Shown here one piece after another: positions 26,528 to 35,444 of a stretch of 64,000 nt of DNA; within the stretch, counting starts at the first letter, position 1; the number at the start of each line of letters is the position of its first letter. The notes beneath the pieces are model-generated. The model was not told where the DNA came from. It did no database searches and saw only the letters and a list, made by a program, of their open reading frames with translations. Origin of the DNA: CAZOVB01 sp964583095 (GTDB lineage Bacteria > Planctomycetota > Phycisphaerae > SM23-33); NCBI GenBank assembly GCA_964583095.1, contig CAZOVB010000001.1, forward strand, positions 62,001 to 126,000, in the 5' to 3' direction. Made by a program: the position numbers and the translations under genes.

Positions 26528-27721
26528 ATGGCTTCGGTCGTCTTCTATTTCCAGGTGCATCAGCCGTTCCGGCTTCGACGCTACACCATCTTCGACAGTG
26601 ATCCAGGCTACTTCGACTCCTACCGAAACGAGGAAATCCTGCGCAAAGTAGCCACTAAATGCTACCTGCCGGCCAACCAGGTCATGCTCGACCTCGTTCG
26701 CGAGCACGAGGGGCGTTTCCGGATCAGCTACAGTCTGACCGGAACCGTCATCGAGCAATTCCAGAACTGGGCACCGGAGGTCATGGACAGCTTCCGCCGC
26801 CTGGCCGAGACCGGCTGCGTCGAGTTCATCTCCGAAACCTGGTATCACAGCCTCTCGTTCCTCTATGACCGTGAGGAGTTCATCTCCCAGACGCTCGAGC
26901 ACCGAAAGCTCATGGAGGATCTGTTCGGCCAGACGCCCCGGATCTTCCGAAACACCGAACTGACCTACAACAACGATGTAGCCAAGGTCGTCGACGACAT
27001 GGGCTTCGATGCCATCCTCACTGAAGGCGCCGATTACATCCTGGGCTACCGCAGCCCCAATTTCATCTACAATCCGCCCAACTGCGCCAACCTGCGCATG
27101 CTTCTCAAGAACTACCGGCTCAGCGACGACATCGCCTTCCGCTTTTCCAACCGGGGCTGGAAGGAATGGCCCCTCAAGGCCGAACGGTTCGCCTCCTGGG
27201 TCGACCAGATCAACGGAAACGGGTACGTCTGCAACCTGTTCATGGACTACGAAACCTTCGGCGAACACCAGTGGGCCGATACCGGAATCTTCGAGTTCCT
27301 CCGCGCGCTTCCAGGGGCCGTCATGCAGACCGGCAAGAATGATTTCCTTACCGTCTCCCAAGCCGTAGCCAAGTATCCAACCGTCGGCGAGATCGACGTG
27401 CCCCACATGATCTCCTGGGCCGACACGGAGCGGGACCTCTCGGCCTGGCTGGGCAACAGCATGCAGGCCAATGCCCTCCACGACGTCTACGCCCTTGCTC
27501 CGGAGGTCCTGGCCTCCGGGGACGAGGTGCTTATCAGTGACTGGCGAAAGCTCCAGACCTCGGACCATTTCTACTATATGTGCACCAAATGGTTCGCCGA
27601 CGGAGACGTACATAAATACTTCAATCCCTACCAGTCCCCCTACGACGCATACATAAACTATATGAATATCCTCGACAGTGTTCGGGGCAGAATCGCCGGC
27701 CACAAGAAGGCCGCCCCTTGA
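26528..27721 (+). CDS. GH57 alpha-amylase/glucanotransferase family enzyme
   Basis: 397 residues. The N-terminal VVFYFQVHQPFRLR is the GH57 signature; the nucleophile Glu is in FRNTELTYNND and the acid/base Asp in FMDYETFGEHQW. GH57 enzymes cleave or transfer alpha-1,4-glucans (amylase, 4-alpha-glucanotransferase or branching activity). There is no signal peptide, so it acts on intracellular glucan. It lies between the GlgA-like synthase and the GH133 debranching enzyme, 186 bp and 39 bp away. The exact activity cannot be read from sequence; the length fits the short amylase-type group. Confidence 0.9.
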   Translation: MASVVFYFQVHQPFRLRRYTIFDSDPGYFDSYRNEEILRKVATKCYLPANQVMLDLVREHEGRFRISYSLTGTVIEQFQNWAPEVMDSFRRLAETGCVEFISETWYHSLSFLYDREEFISQTLEHRKLMEDLFGQTPRIFRNTELTYNNDVAKVVDDMGFDAILTEGADYILGYRSPNFIYNPPNCANLRMLLKNYRLSDDIAFRFSNRGWKEWPLKAERFASWVDQINGNGYVCNLFMDYETFGEHQWADTGIFEFLRALPGAVMQTGKNDFLTVSQAVAKYPTVGEIDVPHMISWADTERDLSAWLGNSMQANALHDVYALAPEVLASGDEVLISDWRKLQTSDHFYYMCTKWFADGDVHKYFNPYQSPYDAYINYMNILDSVRGRIAGHKKAAP

Positions 27722-27760
27722 CCGGCACGTAGGACAATCCAGACCCCAACGGAGGCGATC

Positions 27761-29791
27761 GTGAATCCTGACGATCATCCCATAGAGATGTTACCCGACC
27801 CGTTTGCCGTTCAGTGTCCTTCCGGGCAACTGCACGACTTGCTCTCCAAGGAATGGCTTCTGAGCAATCGCATCGGCTCCTTTGCCTCCTCTTCGGTCAT
27901 CGGGTGCAATACCCGGCGGTACCATGGGCTGCTGATCGCCGCAACCCAACCGCCGGTAACACGCTATGCCACCCTGTCCAATCTGATGGAAACCGTGCGC
28001 CTCGGCCAGGAGCAGTACGAGCTGGCGACCAATGAATTCGTCGGAGCCTTTGCCCCCGAAGGCTTTCACCTGCTCGAGCGATTCATCAACGATGTCGCAC
28101 CGACCTGGCAGTATCGGCTGGGAGACGTGGAGTTGACCCGCCAGATCATCCTGGAAGAATCCGACAATGCCGTCGCAGTACGGTATCTGGCCCAGGGAGG
28201 CTCGGTTGAGCTTGACCTTGCCCCGTTCTTTGCCATGCGGGACTTCCATCACCTCAGGCAGGTGGGCAGCGGGTTGGAACTGACCTTTGAACATCACCAA
28301 AACGATGTGGTCGTCCACGAATACACGCATCACGTCCCGCCGATCTACATGCAGGTCGAGGGAGGCCGGTTCCATGCAGATCCTGCCTGGTGGTACCGGT
28401 TCCAGTATCGACAGGACCTCACGCGTGGACAGGACAGCTTCGAGGATCTCTGGTCCCCCGGTCAATGGACGATCCATGTCCCCCAGGGCCAATGGGTGCA
28501 GTTCAATGCCCGACTCCACAATCCACGGATCGTGGATTTTGAGGCGAACCTCCAGCGCAGGCGAAGCCGGCTCCAGCAGGTGGTTGACGGCCTGGGACCC
28601 GACAGCAACGAGACCCAGCGCCGCCTGGCCATGGCTTCGATGGCCTACGTCGTGGAACGGCGATTCCCCGACAGGCCCACCGGACTGACGATCCTGGCCG
28701 GCTATCCCTGGTTTGCCGACTGGGGGCGCGACGCCTTCATCGCCCTGCCCGGACTGCTGCTGGAGACCGGGCAGTTCGATCAGGCCCGCGATGTTTTCCG
28801 CACCTTCGCAGACCACATTCAGGATGGGATGATTCCCAATCGCTTCGACGACTATTCCTCCACCAGCCACTACAACTCCATCGATGCCTCGCTCTGGTTC
28901 ATCCTCGCCGCAGAGCGGTTCATGCAGGCAGCCGACGACAAGGAGTTCTGGAAGCAGACCCTTCAGCCTGCCGTGGAGAAGATTCTCAACGCCTACCGCG
29001 AAGGAACCCACTTCTCGATCCATGCCGACGGAGACGGCCTGCTGGAAGGCGGTTCGCAGCACACGCAGCTTACCTGGATGGACGCAGCCTTGGGCGATGA
29101 GGTGGTAACCCCCCGCCAGGGCAAACCGGTGGAGGTCAATGCCCTCTGGTACTGCGCCCATCGGATTCTGGCCGAACGGGCCAAGGACATCGACGAGGCC
29201 GTCTCTGCCGGCGCCGCATCCCTGGCAGAGCGGATCGCACGGGCATTCAACGATTCCTTCTGGAACCACGAGTTGGGCTGGCTGCACGATTGCGTCACCT
29301 ACGGCCAGGCCGACGCGACGCTGCGACCGAATCAGATCCTGGCCGTCTCCCTGCCCTACAGTCCGCTGGACAAGCAGCGCCAACATGCGGTGGTGTCCAT
29401 CGTGCTCCAGAAACTCCTGACGCCCATGGGCCTGCGGACACTCTCTCCCGACGACCGGCGCTATCGCAGGCGGTACGGCGGAAGCTGGGAGTCCCGCGAC
29501 CGCGCCTACCACCAGGGAACCGTCTGGCCCTGGCTGATGGGACCTTTCATCGAAGCCTATTTGAAGGTCGAAGGCCACGCGCCCCTGTCGGTCGACCAGG
29601 CCGGCAAATGGATCGAGCCTCTCAGCGGCCATCTCCACAAAGCAGGCCTGGGGCATATCAGCGAGATTTTCGATGGCGACGAGCCCCACGAGCCTCGCGG
29701 ATGCTTTGCCCAGGCATGGTCGGTGGCAGAATTGCTTCGAGCCAACCGCCTGGTTCATCAGGCCCGCAGAAGGTTGCGGAAAGACAAATAA
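27761..29791 (+). CDS. Glycogen debranching enzyme (amylo-alpha-1,6-glucosidase, GH133)
   Basis: 676 residues from a GTG with GGAGG five bases upstream. The N-terminal domain (SKEWLLSNRIGSFASSSVIG, NTRRYHGLLIA) is the GDE N-terminal sandwich. The C-terminal (alpha/alpha)6 barrel has the diagnostic YPWFADWGRDAFIALPGLLL, NRFDDYSSTSHYNSIDASLW, and ADGDGLLEGG, then QLTWMDAALGDEVVTPR. It removes alpha-1,6 branches from glycogen. No signal peptide, so cytoplasmic. The TAA stop overlaps the ATG of the next gene by one base, which couples that membrane protein to the glycogen genes. Confidence 0.95.
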   Translation: MNPDDHPIEMLPDPFAVQCPSGQLHDLLSKEWLLSNRIGSFASSSVIGCNTRRYHGLLIAATQPPVTRYATLSNLMETVRLGQEQYELATNEFVGAFAPEGFHLLERFINDVAPTWQYRLGDVELTRQIILEESDNAVAVRYLAQGGSVELDLAPFFAMRDFHHLRQVGSGLELTFEHHQNDVVVHEYTHHVPPIYMQVEGGRFHADPAWWYRFQYRQDLTRGQDSFEDLWSPGQWTIHVPQGQWVQFNARLHNPRIVDFEANLQRRRSRLQQVVDGLGPDSNETQRRLAMASMAYVVERRFPDRPTGLTILAGYPWFADWGRDAFIALPGLLLETGQFDQARDVFRTFADHIQDGMIPNRFDDYSSTSHYNSIDASLWFILAAERFMQAADDKEFWKQTLQPAVEKILNAYREGTHFSIHADGDGLLEGGSQHTQLTWMDAALGDEVVTPRQGKPVEVNALWYCAHRILAERAKDIDEAVSAGAASLAERIARAFNDSFWNHELGWLHDCVTYGQADATLRPNQILAVSLPYSPLDKQRQHAVVSIVLQKLLTPMGLRTLSPDDRRYRRRYGGSWESRDRAYHQGTVWPWLMGPFIEAYLKVEGHAPLSVDQAGKWIEPLSGHLHKAGLGHISEIFDGDEPHEPRGCFAQAWSVAELLRANRLVHQARRRLRKDK

Positions 29792-30606
29792 TGCCCCGCC
29801 TGGTCCCGGTTCTGCTGATCCTGCTGCTTCCGCACTGTCCGTCCGCCTGGGCTCAGGTCGTTCTGGAGTTATCCCCCGGCCCGGGGTCTCAGTACCCGCC
29901 GGGACCGTATCGGCCGGTCGTGGTCAAGGCCTCTGCTCAGGGCTCCAGTCGACTGGAGTCCGTGCAACTGCGGTGGGATGAGGGGGGACCAACCTACATC
30001 ATCGATCTGCTCGCAGCTCCGGGTACCAGCCAGAGCGCCCGGATACTGCTTCCTGCCGCCCGGGCACGGCAGCGATACAATGTCCAACTCGAGGGGCGGA
30101 ACATTCCAGATCCTCACCGGGAAGTAGAACTGGTCTGGGGCGCGCGCGTCGCGCTGGAACCGTTTCCCGACCCGAAGGTTTATGACCCCTTCCAGCAGGA
30201 CCTGCCCCGCTGGCCCATATCCCTTCGGCACCACCTCCTCTGGCTTTCAGGCCTGGCGATCCTGGCTGGGGCGGGCATCTGCCTGGTCAAGACTCCGTGG
30301 CGTCGACTGATCCTGGCTGCCGTGCTGACTGCGGGGGTCTCCACGGGCCTCTGGCTGCTTCTGCGCCCGGTTCCCAGCCTGACCCATCGGGTCTTTCCAA
30401 CCCGGGTGGGCGCGGAAGAAGTCCCCTTGCACGTCCTGACCGCACGCAGGCCGGGCACGTGGACATTCCAGAGCGACAACTACCTGCCCCGCTACCGAAA
30501 CTTCGGCCAAATCCTCCGCGACCGCAGCGTCATTCATGCAGGCCGCTACACGCAGGTCCCCCTGGAACCTGAAACCCTCCGCATCTTTCAGCAGGTCGGC
30601 CCGTAA
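29791..30606 (+). CDS. Membrane protein of unknown function coupled to the glycogen genes
   Basis: 271 residues. It has a signal peptide (VLLILLLPHCPSAWA), an exported beta-rich region to about residue 145, two membrane helices (about 150-167 and 175-190) and a C-terminal region ending in FQQVGP. No domain was recognised. The ATG overlaps the stop of the GH133 gene, so it is last in the transcript that begins at the GlgA-like gene or at the GH57 gene. A periplasmic or envelope protein with glycogen enzymes is unexpected; co-transcription may be incidental. Confidence 0.7.
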   Translation: MPRLVPVLLILLLPHCPSAWAQVVLELSPGPGSQYPPGPYRPVVVKASAQGSSRLESVQLRWDEGGPTYIIDLLAAPGTSQSARILLPAARARQRYNVQLEGRNIPDPHREVELVWGARVALEPFPDPKVYDPFQQDLPRWPISLRHHLLWLSGLAILAGAGICLVKTPWRRLILAAVLTAGVSTGLWLLLRPVPSLTHRVFPTRVGAEEVPLHVLTARRPGTWTFQSDNYLPRYRNFGQILRDRSVIHAGRYTQVPLEPETLRIFQQVGP

Positions 30607-30777
30607 CAGTCCGTCTGAAAACGGGTCTTGTCGCGCAATCGAAGAGGATAGCCGAACAGCAAGAAATGAAATCGAGGGCGGATCCACCCGATCCCAGGTT
30701 TTTTGTGACGCCGCCGCACAGGCGATCCGGCCGGTTGCAGAAGATACATCTTTCCAAAAAGACTGCCGGGGGGAAGC

Positions 30778-31146
30778 TCAGTACCCCTCTTCGCTCTCAT
30801 CTTCGTCTTGATCATCGGAATCTTCCCAGTCGTCGTCCTCCTGGAGTTCCACCCGCCGCCCCGCCTCGGACCACAGATCCACATAGGCGGTTTTCTTCGC
30901 TTCGGGCCCGGCCAGGATGCCCTCCCGCCAACGGCGAGCGACCATCCAGAACAGGATCAGCAGCGTCAGACACAGCAGGATCAACAACAGCCAGGCGATC
31001 TGCGCCGGGGTTTGCCTTGCTTCGTCCCGGCCCTGCAAGGAAAGTTTGAATACCAGGCCCAGCGCAACCCCTTGTCCCAACGCCTGGACCACCAGTAGCG
31101 AAAGCACAACCCAGAAGCCTTGTTTGCCGAATGTGCGATCCGTCAT
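30778..31146 (-). CDS. Small membrane protein downstream of the J-protein gene
   Basis: 122 residues with two membrane helices (about 12-32 and 48-70) and a very acidic C-terminal tail rich in Asp and Glu (from about residue 100). Its ATG overlaps the stop of the J-protein gene in ATGA, so the two are translationally coupled. The pairing suggests the membrane protein may bring chaperone activity to the membrane or be its client, but no domain was recognised. Confidence 0.75.
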   Translation of the reverse strand: MTDRTFGKQGFWVVLSLLVVQALGQGVALGLVFKLSLQGRDEARQTPAQIAWLLLILLCLTLLILFWMVARRWREGILAGPEAKKTAYVDLWSEAGRRVELQEDDDWEDSDDQDEDESEEGY

Positions 31147-32105
31147 GACCAGGGCACCTCATTGCGAAGATTCTTCTGCTCGCTCTGTTGGAACTGCTCG
31201 AGCAGGCGGGCGCCCTGCTCGGAAATCTCCCGGGGGGGACGAATCTGAACCACCACGAACTGATCTCCCTTCTGCTGGGTCTTGGGCGAGACGACTCCTC
31301 GTTCCCGCAGTCGCAGCTTTCTGCCGCTGGGGCATCCGGGGGGAATCTTGATCTCCACGGGCCCATCGAGGGTAGGGACTTCAACCGATGCGCCCAAGGT
31401 GGCCTCGACGATGTTCAGCGGCAGGTCCACGTAGACGTCCGACCCCTCACGGCGGAACCACCGGTGGTCCAGGACCCGGATAATGATGAACAGGTCACCG
31501 GGGCCTGAAGCGCCCGGCCGACCCTTTCCCTTCACGCGAACACGGGCGCCCTGGTCGATTCCGGCAGGGATCTTGAACGTGACCTTCTCATTGTGGGCGC
31601 TGCCTTCGGATTCCTGGCGTCGGATGCTGACGGTCCGCTCGGTTCCCCTGGCTGCCTCTTCGAAGGAGATCTCGAGGGGATATTCGACATCCTGGCCTCG
31701 CTGGTTCTTTCGGCTGGACTGCCGGGCCTTGTGGGCATTTTCCTCTCCGTCGTCCTTCTTCTTGCCCCGAAGCTTGGAGAGAATCTCACGCAGCCCCATC
31801 CCCGCAAAGGCTCCGGCCCCCCCGAGGATCTCCTCGATGCCGACCTTTGTCTGGGGCGCGGGCTGATCCCACTGGGCCGGATTCTCCAACCCGGCGTGGC
31901 CGTAGTTGTCGTAGAGCCGACGTTTCCTCGGATCGCAGAGAATACGATAAGCCTCGGTGGCTTCCTGGAACTTCCGGGCCGCCGAGGGATCCGGGTTGAC
32001 GTCCGGATGGAACTTCCGGGCGAGTTTGCGGTACGCGCTCTTGATTGCTTTGCCTGCGGCACCGCGGGAGACACCCAGCACTTCGTAGTAGTCGCGTTTG
32101 GCCAT
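31143..32105 (-). CDS. DnaJ-class co-chaperone (CbpA-like, no zinc finger)
   Basis: 320 residues. The J domain (1-70) carries the essential HPD in KFHPDVNPDPS. A linker with Lys-rich KKKDDGEENAHKARQ follows, then the two beta-sandwich substrate-binding domains of DnaJ-C (VRVKGKGRPGASGPGDL, then the C-terminal IPPGCPSGRKLRLRERGV). The CxxCxGxG zinc-binding repeats of DnaJ proper are absent, as in CbpA. It would stimulate DnaK in the cytoplasm. It is the first gene of a two-gene unit with a small acidic-tailed membrane protein. A TAGAAT sits six bases before the ATG, so the mRNA may be leaderless. Confidence 0.92.
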   Translation of the reverse strand: MAKRDYYEVLGVSRGAAGKAIKSAYRKLARKFHPDVNPDPSAARKFQEATEAYRILCDPRKRRLYDNYGHAGLENPAQWDQPAPQTKVGIEEILGGAGAFAGMGLREILSKLRGKKKDDGEENAHKARQSSRKNQRGQDVEYPLEISFEEAARGTERTVSIRRQESEGSAHNEKVTFKIPAGIDQGARVRVKGKGRPGASGPGDLFIIIRVLDHRWFRREGSDVYVDLPLNIVEATLGASVEVPTLDGPVEIKIPPGCPSGRKLRLRERGVVSPKTQQKGDQFVVVQIRPPREISEQGARLLEQFQQSEQKNLRNEVPWS

Positions 32106-32111
32106 GGCGAC

Positions 32112-32117
32112 ATTCTA
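32112..32117 (-). promoter_or_regulatory. Candidate -10 box directly before the J-protein start
   Basis: TAGAAT on the minus strand ends six bases before the ATG at 32105, so transcription would start at about the A of the ATG. No convincing -35 box is seen 16-18 bp upstream, so confidence is low. Confidence 0.35.
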
Positions 32118-32210
32118 CCGGCATAAGCCCCCCAGCGAAACCACTGCTCCTGGTGCAAAGCCTGCTTGTGAGAGGGGGGGTCGGCCACGCTACGGCAGGG
32201 CCGGGTTCCT

Positions 32211-32633
32211 TTATTCGGAAAAAGACGCAGCCGCTGGGCCCTTTACCGGGGCCGGGCGAACACGATGCCACCGATCCAGGATGCACTCCCCACCATCGTT
32301 GCCCAAGAGTCTTCCTCGAACGTAGAGTCCAAGGCTTCTGTTGCTCTTGTGCCACTTTTCCGAGGACGCCCCGAGGTCAGGTTGCCCCACAAGCCTGCGG
32401 TAGGTCGCTTCGTCGACGCCAAATGGATAGCGTGCGGATACGTAAAGCGTCTCCTGGCCCCATCGGTAAGCCTCCTGGGCTACCAGCCCCCCGGGGCCCT
32501 GCCCGATCGGTTCGTCGGCTTGAATCATCCAGTCGTGAACACCCGGTGGCTGGGACGGGATCAGAAGCCAATCGCCTACCCGTCGAGTAGGACCGGCTGG
32601 GTCGGAGGATCTTGTCTTTTCGGGAAGGAACAT
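32211..32633 (-). CDS. Hypothetical protein, 140 residues
   Basis: An ATG at 32633 is preceded by a purine-rich AAGAAGTGAAG that can serve as a ribosome site. The protein has normal composition (VGDWLLIPSQPPGVHDWMI, then YRWGQETLYVSARYPFGVDEATYRRL) and ends at a TAA. The frame stays open far upstream of 32633, but that part has skewed Arg/Gly composition and runs into the DUF4954 gene, so it is excluded. There is no signal peptide or membrane segment and no recognised domain. It sits upstream of the J-protein gene on the same strand, 105 bp away. Confidence 0.6.
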   Translation of the reverse strand: MFLPEKTRSSDPAGPTRRVGDWLLIPSQPPGVHDWMIQADEPIGQGPGGLVAQEAYRWGQETLYVSARYPFGVDEATYRRLVGQPDLGASSEKWHKSNRSLGLYVRGRLLGNDGGECILDRWHRVRPAPVKGPAAASFSE

Positions 32634-32839
32634 CTCTTCACTTCTTTGCTGTCCGGCTGGTCTTTCGAACCAGGAACCGGAGTTTGCTTCTAACCCGCTT
32701 GATGGTGTGGTGGAGGTTGCGGCCGTGGCCTGGTCTTTTTTCCAACCCCCGCAATCTGCATGCGTATCGCACAACTTACAATTAATCTTTCTGGTTTCAG
32801 GAATTGCCGGCATTGCGCGATGATTTAGTGAAGTTCCTG

Positions 32840-32849
32840 CCCCCCCCCC
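32840..32849. repeat. Homopolymer run of ten C
   Basis: Ten consecutive C (ten G on the minus strand) lie in the 245-bp gap between the DUF4954 gene and the hypothetical gene at 32211-32633. The rest of the gap shows no gene or clear hairpin. Such tracts can slip in replication, but this one lies outside coding sequence. Confidence 0.9.
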
Positions 32850-32878
32850 GCAACCGGCGAGGCCCTGTGTCGAAGCGA

Positions 32879-35083
32879 TCATCCCCTGCGGCGGATTTGA
32901 TCGATGCGACGCTTGAACGAATCCGCCTCGGTTCGCATCTGGCGGCAGAACTCGTCGGCGTCGACCGATCCGACAACCGCTCTCATCTCGTCGGCGTCGC
33001 CGAAGGTCATCCGGCGGAAATGTCCGGCATAGTCCTTGGTACGACTTTCGTACGTCCGTCGGGCCATCAAGTCGCGGGTCCGGGCTGCTTCTTCCAGCGA
33101 TTCCTGCCAGAGGGCATCGCCGGGCTGCTCGTCCTGCCAGAGCTCCTTCAAGACCCCCAGGCAATGGGCCTGCTTGTCCTCGGGATACTTCTGCCAGAGG
33201 CGATCCCACGCTGCGTGGATCTCCTGCCAACTGGAAAGCTTTCCTGCCCGGATTTCACCGATGATCTGATTCAGATCCCCCTTCCACACGATCTGGCCGC
33301 CGAGATTCATCCACTCCCGCTGACGTGGGCCCGAGAGGTCTTCACACATGGCCTGGAAGTCCGCCTCGGGGTTCTGGTCCATGTAGTCCAGAAGATTCTC
33401 GACCGCGTACATCAGCAGCATCTGGCGATACGCCCGGTACCCCGCGTGGGGCTTGAGGATTCGGCAGTCTCGTCGTGAATTTTCCATCTGCTCAGCCAGA
33501 ACCAGCAGGTCGCCCGAGGCGTGGTCATCGCCGCTGAGAAGTTCGCGTCCCAGGTGGATGAGTTTCTCTTCAGCCGCTTCGCCGGCCCCCTGTTCGGAAT
33601 CCCGCAATCGCGCCCTCCCGGTCCACAGGGCCAGAAGCTCCATGCCCCGGAGAATCTCCTCGGCGGTATCCGGAGCCAGTGCATTGAATTCGATCTTCTG
33701 GGCCGGGTCGTAGCGCTGATCCCTCGCCTGGAACTTCCAACTGTTCCGCGCCAGGGCGTACATGTTGTACATCCACCAATAGGCGGGCATGACCAGCAGG
33801 CAGTCGGCGGGGAGATCCTGGCTGATCAGGCTGAAAGGAAGACGCACGTCCAACTCGGCCGGGTAGCTTCCCTTGGCAATCAAGCTGTAGGAGGCGAATC
33901 GGCTGCTGTGTTTCAGGCTCACACACAGGCCGGGCCAGAAGCCGCGCCTGGCCGAGATCTCGCCATCGGGCGCGCGAGAATTGTGATTGGAACCGATGGT
34001 CGCCCCCGCGGCGATGTTGCTCTGGCCCCCCACGTAGGCGGCAATCAGGAAGGAGTTGTTGTGATGCTGCTCATGGGCGGGACAGATCAGGCTCGAAAGT
34101 ACTTCACAGCAGGAGATGGTGGAATTGTCACCGACAAACACATCGGTCAGCCTTGCCCCGGCCGAGAGCGTGACCCGCTGGCCCAGGACGAATCGTCGGG
34201 CCTGGACATGGCCGGTCACTCGGCAGCCGCTGTGGATGATCCCCTCGACCAGGACAGCCCCGTCTGCGATTTCCGTCGGCTCTTCCAAACAGGATTCCAC
34301 CGTAAGACTTTCCAATCGCACCGCCGAGACGATTCGTCCGAAAGCTCCCATTTGCAGATCGACGATCGAGTCGCAGTTGCGGATAGTGGTGGCCTGTCCA
34401 ACCTGGCTGTACGCGCCGCGCATCGAGCCGAACTGATGCTGGGTGATATCCCGCAGGCGGTCGAGCATGTCTTCATCGCCGCGAAAGCGACACCACAGGG
34501 CGGCATCGCTGCTTCTCATGGAAGGAAAGGCCGCCACGCCCCTGCCGGCGTTTTCGTTAACCAGCCAGAGCCAGACGCGCCGGTCCTCGCTCTGTCCGTC
34601 TCGGACCACGCCCATGCCGAACCGGGCGGTGGGCGTGGTGTACATCTCGCCGATTCCGCAAAGCACGCAACGGTCGCCGATGATGCAGTGGGCCAGGTAG
34701 CGAACGTCTCGCAGGCATACCTCGCTGCCCAGATCAGAGGAGATGATCGTGCTGCGAACCAGCCCCGCAGGCAGCACCTGGCCCTCGACGCTCAGAGACG
34801 CATGGGACATCGCACCGATCCGCACCAGGCCATAGAATTCGCAGTTCTTCACGCGATCGGGCAGGAAGGGATCTTCCACCAAAACCTTGTTCCAGTCATC
34901 GCTGGAATTGCCCCCGGCCTCGAGCTGGGATATCTCCTCTTTACTCAGCGATCGCCATGCGTGGTCTTCTGGAGGGTTGGCTGCGTCGCGGGCGTAATAC
35001 TCATCGGCCCCGTCGGGCAGAAACGAGGGGTTGACGAACTGGTATCCGACGTGGGCTTTTGTACTGCGGCGAATCCGCTTCAT
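32879..35083 (-). CDS. DUF4954-family left-handed beta-helix protein
   Basis: 734 residues. The N-terminal 400 residues contain hexapeptide-like turns typical of a left-handed parallel beta-helix (SEVCLRDVRYLAHCIIGDRC, GAVLVEGIIHSGCRVTGHV, GATIGSNHNSRAPDGEI), as in sugar-nucleotide transferases and acyltransferases. The C-terminal 250 residues are helical (AEEILRGMELLALWTGRARL). This layout matches the uncharacterised DUF4954 family of Bacteroidetes and Planctomycetes; there is no nucleotidyltransferase domain. It is preceded, 34 bp upstream on the same strand, by a 52-residue gene that shares its promoter. The activity is unknown. Confidence 0.8.
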   Translation of the reverse strand: MKRIRRSTKAHVGYQFVNPSFLPDGADEYYARDAANPPEDHAWRSLSKEEISQLEAGGNSSDDWNKVLVEDPFLPDRVKNCEFYGLVRIGAMSHASLSVEGQVLPAGLVRSTIISSDLGSEVCLRDVRYLAHCIIGDRCVLCGIGEMYTTPTARFGMGVVRDGQSEDRRVWLWLVNENAGRGVAAFPSMRSSDAALWCRFRGDEDMLDRLRDITQHQFGSMRGAYSQVGQATTIRNCDSIVDLQMGAFGRIVSAVRLESLTVESCLEEPTEIADGAVLVEGIIHSGCRVTGHVQARRFVLGQRVTLSAGARLTDVFVGDNSTISCCEVLSSLICPAHEQHHNNSFLIAAYVGGQSNIAAGATIGSNHNSRAPDGEISARRGFWPGLCVSLKHSSRFASYSLIAKGSYPAELDVRLPFSLISQDLPADCLLVMPAYWWMYNMYALARNSWKFQARDQRYDPAQKIEFNALAPDTAEEILRGMELLALWTGRARLRDSEQGAGEAAEEKLIHLGRELLSGDDHASGDLLVLAEQMENSRRDCRILKPHAGYRAYRQMLLMYAVENLLDYMDQNPEADFQAMCEDLSGPRQREWMNLGGQIVWKGDLNQIIGEIRAGKLSSWQEIHAAWDRLWQKYPEDKQAHCLGVLKELWQDEQPGDALWQESLEEAARTRDLMARRTYESRTKDYAGHFRRMTFGDADEMRAVVGSVDADEFCRQMRTEADSFKRRIDQIRRRG

Positions 35084-35117
35084 GGGTCTACCTGTCGCAT
35101 TGCCTGGGGCACGCGTT

Positions 35118-35276
35118 TCAGAATTCCGCTACCGGCTCCTTGCCTTCCAGCCAGTTGAGCATGTTCAACACCAGCATGTTCCAGTTCTGGAATCCATGGT
35201 TCAACAGCGGCGTCTCGTCCTCGGGCTGATAGTACTCGCGAATGGTCTCTGCGTATTGGCTGAAGTCGGCCGGCAC
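35118..35276 (-). CDS. Small protein of 52 residues upstream of the DUF4954 gene
   Basis: A GTG at 35276, preceded by AAAGGA, opens a frame reading MPADFSQYAETIREYYQ and later GFQNWNMLVLNMLNWLEGK to a TGA at 35118. The composition is ordinary and acidic-aromatic, with a likely helix in the second half. A well-formed promoter lies 42 bp upstream. It is co-directional with DUF4954 and separated by 34 bp, so the two form an operon with this gene first. The function is unknown; a subunit or regulator of the beta-helix protein is possible. Confidence 0.65.
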   Translation of the reverse strand: MPADFSQYAETIREYYQPEDETPLLNHGFQNWNMLVLNMLNWLEGKEPVAEF

Positions 35277-35317
35277 GGGGGCAGTTCCTTTCGAATTGGG
35301 AATCCTTGCTCCGGGCC

Positions 35318-35346
35318 ATTTAACCCTTTGTGCCGGCTGGTGCCAA
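35318..35346 (-). promoter_or_regulatory. Promoter of the small-protein/DUF4954 operon
   Basis: On the minus strand TTGGCA (35346-35341) and TTAAAT (35323-35318) are 17 bp apart, about 42 bp before the GTG at 35276. Confidence 0.5.
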
Positions 35347-35390
35347 GGGGAAACCTACTCCCCCTGCCCTGTGGCCTTGGGCAATTACGC

Positions 35391-35423
35391 GGGCCGAAGC
35401 GCCTCCCGTATGCGCTTCGGCCC
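35391..35423 (-). terminator. Twelve-base-pair hairpin after the VIT/vWA gene
   Basis: GGGCCGAAGCGC (35391-35402) pairs perfectly with GCGCTTCGGCCC (35412-35423) around a nine-base loop. It begins 22 bp after the stop of the VIT/vWA gene. No U-run follows, so it may act as a 3' stabiliser or a U-less terminator. Confidence 0.55.
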
Positions 35424-35444
35424 GATGTTCAGCGCCTGGCCAGG

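Noticed and set aside
32634..33230. N-terminal extension of the hypothetical gene at 32211-32633
   Set aside because: It runs through the C-rich gap and into the DUF4954 gene with Arg/Gly-rich nonsense sequence; a ribosome site supports the ATG at 32633.
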